A DNA stretch of 64,000 nucleotides from Diplolepis rosae (taxonomy: Eukaryota > Arthropoda > Insecta > Hymenoptera > Diplolepididae): the NCBI GenBank assembly GCA_030998225.1, contig JAPYXD010000742.1:2976001-3040000 (forward strand). The letters run 5' to 3'. Position 1 is the stretch's first letter. Each line of letters begins with the position of its first letter. Both the position numbers and the translations under genes were made by a program. Shown in pieces: positions 56,801-64,000 of this stretch. Under the pieces are notes generated by a model that made no database searches, was not told the DNA's origin, and saw nothing but the letters and a program-made list of their open reading frames with translations.

Positions 56801-59800
56801 TTATTCCTGTTTGCACTTCAATTCAAGCGAATATTAATTTCTCCACCCGGACTACTTTCAGTTTAATTTGTACATTTCCCGGATTCTGTTGTTCAGACTG
56901 ACAGATTTAGGATGCAACCCGACTTTTTTCCATTTGCACTCAACTTCTGGGGTCTGATATTTTTTTCTCCTGGACTACTTTCAGATTTATTTGGACTTGT
57001 TCCAGACTCTGTGTTTCAGACGGACATATTAAGCTTTCAACCACATTCATTCCTGTCTGCATTTCAATTCAAGCGAATATTAATTTTTCCACTCCGACTA
57101 CTTTCAGTTTAAATTGTACTTTTCCCGGATTCTGTTGTTCAGACTGACAGATTTATGATGCAACTCGACTTTTTTCCATTTGCACTCAACTTCTGGGGTC
57201 TGATACTTTTTGTCCCGGAATACTTTCAGATTCATTTGGACTTGTTCCAGACTCTGTGCTTCAGACGGACATATTAAGCTTTCAACCAGAATTATTCCTG
57301 ACGGCACTTCAATTCAAGCGAATATTAATTCCTCCACTCGGACGACTTTTAGTTTAATTTGTACGTTTCCCGGATTCTGTAGTTCAGACCGACAGATTTA
57401 GGATGCAACCCGACTTTTTTCCATTTGCACATTTATTCTGGGGGCTGATATTTTTTTCTCCCGGACTTCTTTCAGATTTATTTGGACTTGTTCCAGATTC
57501 TGTGTTTCAGACGGACATATTTAGCATTCAACCAGATTTATTCCTGTCTGCACTTCAATTCAAGCGAATATTAATTTTTCCACCCCGACGACTTTCAGTT
57601 TAATTTGTACATTTCCCGGATTCTGTTGTTCAGACTGACAGATTTAGGATGCAACCCGACTTTTTTCCATTTGCACTCAACTTCTGGGGTCTGATATTTT
57701 TTTCTCCTGGACTACTTTCAGATTTATTTGGACTTGTTCCAGACTCTGTGTTTCAGACGGACATATTAAGCTTTCAACCAGAATTATTCCTGACTGCACT
57801 TCAATTCAAGCGAATATTAATTCCTCCACCCGGACGACTTTCAGTTTAATTTGTACACTTCCCGGATTCTGTTGTTCAGACTGACAGATTTAGTATGCAA
57901 CCCGACTTTTTCCATTTGCACTCAACTTCTGGGGTTTGAAATTATTTTCTTCCTAAGTACTTTCAGATTTATCTGGACTTGTTCCAGATTATGTGTTTCA
58001 GACGGACATATTTAGATTTCAACCACATTCATTCCTGTCTGCATTTCAATTAAAGCGAATATTAATTTTTCCACCCCGACTACTTTCAGTTTAAATTGTA
58101 CTTTTCCCGAATTCTGTTGTTCAGACTGACAGATTTAGGATGCAACCCGAGTTTTTTCCATTTGCACTCAACTTCTGGGGTCTGATATTTTTTTCTCCTG
58201 GACTACTTTCAGATTTATTTGGACTTGTTCCAGACTCTGTGTTTCAGACGGACATATTAAGCTTTCAACCAGAATTATTCCTGACTGCACTTCAATTCAA
58301 GCGAATATTAAATTCTCCACCCAGACTAATTTCAGATTAATTCGGACTTCTTCGGAATTCTGTTGTTCAGACCGACAGATTTAGGATGCAACCCGACTTT
58401 TTTCCATTTGCACTCAACTTCTGGGGTCTGATATTTTTTTCTCCTGGACTACTTTCAGATTTATTTGGACTTGTTCCAGACTCTGTGTTTCAGACGGACA
58501 TATTAAGCTTTCAACCAGAATTATTCCTGACTGCACTTCAATTCAAGCGAATATTAATTCCTCCACCCGGACGACTTTCAGTTTGAATTGTACTTTTCCC
58601 GGATTCTGTAGTTCAGACTGACAGATTTAGGATGCAACCCGACTTTTTTCCATTTGCACTCAACTTCTGGGGTCTGATACTTTTTGTCCCGGAATACTTT
58701 CAGATTCATTTGGACTTGTTCCAGACTCTGTGTTTCAGACGGACATATTAAGCTTTCAACCAGAATTATTCCTGACTGCACTTCAATTCAAGCGAATATT
58801 AATTCCTCCACCCGGACGACTTTCAGTTTAATTTGTACATTTCCCGGATTCTGTTGTTCAGACTGACAGATTTAGGATGCAACCCGACTTTTTTCCATTT
58901 GCACTCAACTTCTGGGGTCTGATATTTTTTTCTCCTGGACTACTTTCAGATTTATTTGGACTTGTTCCAGACTCTGTGTTTCAGACGGACATATTAAGCT
59001 TTCAACCAGAATTATTCCTGACTGCACTTCAATTCAAGCGAATATTAATTTTTCCACCACGACTACTTTCAGTTTAAATTGTACTTTTCCCGGATTCTGA
59101 TGTTCAGACCGACAGATTTAGGATGCAACCCGACTTTTATCCATTTGCACTCAAATTCTGGGGTCTGATACTTTTTGTCCCGGAATACTTTCAGATTCAT
59201 TTGGACTTGTTCCAAATTCTGTGTTTCAGGCGGAAACATTTAGCTTTCAACCAGATTTATTACTGATTGCACTTCAATTCAAGCGAATAATAATTTTTCC
59301 AACCGGACTACTATTGGTTTAATTTGGACTTTTCCCGGATTCTGTTGTGCAGACCGACAGATTTATTAATATTAATTTCTCCACCCGGACTACTTCCAGA
59401 TCAATTCGGAGTAATCCCGGATTCTGTGTTTCAGACGGACATATTTGTTTCAACGAGATTTATTCCCGTTTGCTCTTTAATCCTCGCAAATGATAATTAT
59501 TGCTCCCATAGTACCTTCAGATAATTTCGGACTTCTCCCGGATACTGTTGTTCAGACCGACAGATTTACGATACAACCCGACTTTTTTCCATATGCACTC
59601 AACTTCTGGAGTCTGATATTTTTTTCTCCCGGACTACTTTCAGATTTATTTGGATTTGTTCAAGATTCTGTGTTTCAGACGGACATATTTAGCATTCAAC
59701 CAGAATTATTCCTGCCTGCACTTCAAGTCAAGCGAATAATAATTTTTCCACCGCAGTACTTTTAGTTTAATTTGTACTTTTCCCGGATTCTGTTGTTCAG

Positions 59801-62800
59801 ACCGACAGATTTAGGATGCAACCCGACTTTTTTCCATTTGCAGATTTATTCTGGGGGCTGATATTTTTTTGTCTCGGACTACTTTCAGACTCATTTGGAC
59901 TTGTTCCAAATTCTGGGTTTCAGGCGAAACATTTAGCTTTCAACCAGATTTATTCCTGTTTGCACTTCAATTCAAGCGAATATTAATTTTTCCACCCCGA
60001 CTACTTTCAGTTTAATTTGTACTTTTCCCGGATTCTGTTGTTCAGACCGACAGATTTAGGATGCAACCCGACTTTTTTCCATTTGCACTCAACTTCTGGG
60101 GTCTGATATTTTTTTCTCCTGGACTACTTTCAGATTTATTTGTACTTGTTCCAGATTCTGTGTTTCAGACGGACATATTAAGCTTTCAACCAGAATTATT
60201 CCTGACTGCACTTCAATTCAAGCGAATATTAATTCCTCCACCCGGACGACTTTCAGTTTGAATTGTACTTTTCCCGGATTCTGTTGTTCAGACTGACAGA
60301 TTTAGGATGCAACCCGACTTTTTTCCATTTGCACTCAACTTCTGGGGTCTGATACTTTTTGTCCCGGAATACTTTCAGATTCATTTGGACTTGTTCCAGA
60401 CTCTGTGTTTCAGACGGAAATATTAAGCTTTCAACCAGAATTATTCCTGACTGCACTTCAATTCAAGCGAATATTAATTCCTCCACTCTGACGGCTTCAG
60501 TTTAATTTGTACATTTCCCGGATTCTGTTGTTCAGACTGACAGATTTAGGATGCAACCCGACTTTTTTCCATTTGCACTCAACTTCTGGGGTCTGATATT
60601 TTTTTCTCCTGGACTACTTTCAGATTTATTTGGACTTGTTCCAGACTCTGTGTTTCAGACGGACATATTAAGCTTTCAACCAGAATTATTCCTGACTGCA
60701 CTTCAATTCAAGCGAATATTAATTTTTCCACCACGACTACTTTCAGTTTAAATTGTACTTTTCCCGGATTCTGATGTTCAGACCGACAGATTTAGGATGC
60801 AACCCGACTTTTTTCCATTTGCACTCAACTTCTGGGGTCTGATATTTTTTTCTCCTGGACTACTTTCAGATTTATTTGGACATGTTCCAGACTCTGTGTT
60901 TCAGACGGACATATTAAGCTTTCAACCAGAATTATTCCTGACTGCACTTCAATTCAAACGAATATTAATTCCTCCACCCGGACGACTTTCAGTTTGAATT
61001 GTACTCTTCCCGGATTCTTTTGTTCAGACTGACAGATTTAGGATGCAACCCGACTTTTATCCATTTGCACTCAAATTCTGGGGTCTGATACTTTTTGTCC
61101 CGGAATACTTTCAGATTCATTTGGACTTGTTCCAGACTCTGTGTTTCAGACGGAAATATTAAGCTTTCAACCAGAATTATTCCTGACTGCACTTCAATTC
61201 AAGCGAATATTAATTCCTCCACTCTGAAGACTTTCGGTTTAATTTGTACATTTCCCGGATTCTGTTGTTCAGACTGACAGATTTAGGATGCAACCCGACT
61301 TTTTTCCATTTGCACTCAACTTCTGGGGTCTGATATTTTTTTCTCCTGGACTACTTTCAGATTTATTTGGACTTGTTCCAGACTCTGTGTTTCAGACGGA
61401 CATATTAAGCTTTCAACCAGAATTATTCCTGACTGCACTTCAATTCAAGCGAATATTAATTTTTCCACCACGACTACTTTCAGTTTAAATTGTACTTTTC
61501 CCGGATTCTGATGTTCAGACCGACAGATTTAGGATGCAACCCGACTTTTATCCATTTGCACTCAAATTCTGGGGTCTGATACTTTTTGTCCCGGAATACT
61601 TTCAGATTCATTTGGACTTGTTCCAGACTCTGTGTTTCAGACGGAAATATTTAGCTTTCAACCAGATTTATTACTGATTGCACTTCAATTCAAGCGAATA
61701 TTAATTCCTCCACCCGGACTACTTTCAGTTTAATTTGTACATTTCCCGGATTCTGCTGTGCAGACCGACACATTTATTAATATTAATTTCTCCACCCGGA
61801 CTACTTCCAGATCAATTCGGAGTAATCCCGGATTCTGTGTTTCAGACGGACATATTTGGTTTCAACCAGATTTATTCCCGTTTGCTCTTTAATTCTCGCA
61901 AATGATAATTATTGCTCCCATAGTACCTTCAGATAATTTCGGACTTCTCCCGGATACTGTTGTTCAGACCGACAGATTTACGATGCAACCCGACTTTTTT
62001 CCATATGCACTCAACTTCTGGAGTCTGATATGTTTTTCTCCCGGACTACTTTCAGATTTATTTGGACTTGTTCCAGACTCTGTGTTTCAGACGGACATAT
62101 TAAGCTTTCAACCAGAATTATTCCTGACTGCACTTCAATTCAAGCGAATATTAATTCCTCCACTCTGACGGCTTCAGTTTAATTTGTACATTTCCCGGAT
62201 TCTGTTGTTCAGACTGACAGATTTAGGATGCAACCCGACTTTTTTCCATTTGCACATTTATTCTGGGGGCTGATATTTTTTTCTCCCGGACTTCTTTCAG
62301 ATTTATTTGGACTTGTTCCAGACTCTATGTTTCAGACGGACATATTAAGCTTTCAACCAGAATTATTCCTTACTGCACTTCAATTCAAGCGAATATTAAT
62401 TCCTCCACCCGGACGACTTTCAGTTTGAATTGTACTTTTCCCGGATTCTGTTGTTCAGACTGACAGATTTAGGATGCAACCCGACTTTTTTCCATTTGCA
62501 CTCAACTTCTGGGGTCTGATACTTTTTGTCCCGGAATACTTTCAGATTCATTTGGACTTGTTCCAGACTCTGTGTTTCAGACGGACATATTAAGCTTTCA
62601 ACCAGAATTATTCCTGACTGCACTTCAATTCAAGCGAATATTAATTTTTCCACCACGACTACTTTCAGTTTAAATTGTACTTTTCCCGGATTCTGATGTT
62701 CAGACCGACAGATTTAGGATGCAACCCGACTTTTTTCCATTTGCACTCAACTTCTGGGGTCTGATATTTTTTTCTCCTGGACTACTTTCAGATTTATTTG

Positions 62801-64000
62801 GACTTGTTCCAGATTCTGTGTTACAGACGGACATATTTAGCTTTCAACAAGTATTATTCCTGCCTGCACTTCAATTTAAGCGAATATTAATTTTTCCACC
62901 CCGACTACTTTCAGTTTAATTTGTACATTTCCCGGATTCTGTTGTTCAGACTGACAGATTTAGGATGCAACCCGACTTTTTTCCATTTGCACTCAACTTC
63001 TGGGGGCTGATATTTTTTTCTCCCGGACTTCTTTCAGATTTATTTGGACTTGTTCCAGACTCTATGTTTCAGACGGACATATTAAGCTTTCAACCAGAAT
63101 TATTCCTGACTGCACTTCAATTCAAGCGAATATTAATTCCTCCACCCGGACGACTTTCAGTTTGAATTGTACTTTTCCCGGATTCTGTTGTTCAGACTGA
63201 CAGATTTAGGATGCAACCCGACTTTTTTCCATTTGCACTCAACTTCTGGGGTCTGATACTTTTTGTCCCGGAATACTTTCAGATTCATTTGGACTTGTTC
63301 CAGACTCTGTGTTTCAGACGGACATATTAAGCTTTCAACCAGAATTATTCCTGACTGCACTTCAATTCAAGCGAATATTAATTTTTCCACCACGACTACT
63401 TTCAGTTTAAATTGTACTTTTCCCGGATTCTGATGTTCAGACCGACAGATTTAGGATGCAACCCGACTTTTTTCCATTTGCACTCAACTTCTGGGGTCTG
63501 ATACTTTTTGTCCCGGAATACTTTCAGATTCATTTGGACTTGTTCCAAATTCTGTGTTTCAGGCGGAAACATTTAGCTTTCAACCAGATTTATTACTGAT
63601 TGCACTTCAATTCAAGCGAATAATAATTTTTCCAACCGGACTACTATTGGTTTAATTTGGACTTTTCCCGGATTCTGTTGTGCAGACCGACAGATTTATT
63701 AATATTAATTTCTCCACCCGGACTACTTCCAGATCAATTCGGAGTAATCCCGGATTCTGTGTTTCAGACGGACATATTTAGCATTCAACCAGAATTATTC
63801 CTGCCTGCACTTCAAGTCAAGCGAATAATAATTTTTCCACCGCAGTACTTTTAGTTTAATTTGTACTTTTCCCGGATTCTGTTGTTCAGACCGACAGATT
63901 TAGGATGCAACCCGACTTTTTTACATTTTCACTCAACTTCTGGGGTCTGATATTATTTTGTCCCGGACTACTTTCAGATTAATTCAGACCTCTCCTGGTT

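Larger units (their letters stand above)
34682..64000 (+). repeat. satellite array: 123-bp monomers in 246-bp A/B dimers
   Basis: About 29.3 kb, roughly 238 monomers, is uninterrupted by any other element and continues past the window end. Monomer A begins GACAGATTTAGGATGCAACC and contains CTTCTGGGGTCTGATA. Monomer B begins GACATATTAAGCTTTCAACC and contains TTCAATTCAAGCGAATATTA. Both end with a shared GACT(A/G)CTTTCAG ... TTCAGAC block. Consensus A and B align over 123 positions without gaps, with 41 differences by my hand count. A and B alternate almost strictly. Most variation is local blocks of shared substitutions. No transcription unit is evident. By analogy with alpha-satellite-like dimers, a centromeric or pericentromeric role is plausible but unproven. 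Confidence 0.95.

Noticed and set aside
36413..63165. Dozens of 60-91-codon open frames in the satellite as genes
   Set aside because: They repeat once per 246-bp dimer, start at the same ATG in GGATGCAACC and stop at the same TAA. They are a by-product of a 123-bp unit divisible by three; no promoter or splice context is seen.
41762..63360. Minus-strand 67-codon frames in the satellite
   Set aside because: They are the complement of the same monomers and occur only with the 122-bp variant; their pattern follows the repeat, not codon conservation.
34682..64000. CRISPR array
   Set aside because: Units are contiguous with no spacers, and the genome is eukaryotic.
34682..64000. CENP-B box in the monomers
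   Set aside because: No segment fits the TTCG-N4-A-N2-CGGG pattern. The nearest, TTCGGACTTCTCCCGG in variant monomers, lacks the needed spacing.

Overview
This is eukaryotic nuclear DNA, AT-rich and almost certainly from an arthropod, most likely an insect. The evidence is the mix of mobile elements: Ty3/gypsy LTR retrotransposons, mariner-type elements of two catalytic classes, a piggyBac-type transposase, a pogo-like relic, an R1-like LINE fragment and several foldback elements. Every recognisable protein-coding stretch is transposon-derived or broken. I found no intact host gene, no rRNA and no CRISPR array.

Layout. 1-5.2 kb is mostly featureless AT-rich DNA. It holds a three-copy 123-bp tandem repeat, a degenerate THAP zinc-finger fragment, a foldback element and fragments of a dispersed element that I call element Z. 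5.2-10.4 kb carries a gypsy integrase relic followed by a weakly CARD-like segment, a decayed DD41D mariner-type transposase, a second copy of element Z, a pogo-like remnant with a PHD-like tail, and another gypsy integrase on the minus strand. From 10.36 to about 20.1 kb one plus-strand gypsy element (called gypsy A here) can be followed in order: LTR, primer-binding-like site, gag with a CCHC knuckle, reverse transcriptase, RNase H, a basic linker with AT-hooks, integrase. It is interrupted by at least five insertions: a hairpin insert, a DD34D mariner, element Z, a palindromic MITE and a long foldback element. A nearly intact DD41D mariner sits at its 3' edge.

21.6-34.1 kb contains a broken multi-exon-looking gene of a multicopy zinc-motif family, an R1-like LINE reverse transcriptase, an inverted pair of elements carrying a tRNA-like sequence, a second gypsy element (gypsy D) with a long gag-pol and a 236-bp 3' LTR, a piggyBac-type transposase with altered catalytic residues, and a relic of a plant/animal EnSpm-type transposase-associated domain.

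From 34.68 kb to the window end (about 29.3 kb, continuing beyond it) the DNA is one satellite array. Its basic unit is 123 bp. Two diverged monomer types, A and B (about two-thirds identical by hand alignment, no gaps), alternate to give a 246-bp dimer. Dimers are organised into local higher-order repeats (738 bp, 737 bp, 1,553 bp) and long-range duplicated blocks. The left edge is degenerate and the interior homogeneous. TE-graveyard DNA running into a dimeric satellite with higher-order structure is what pericentromeric or centromeric heterochromatin looks like; that placement is inference.
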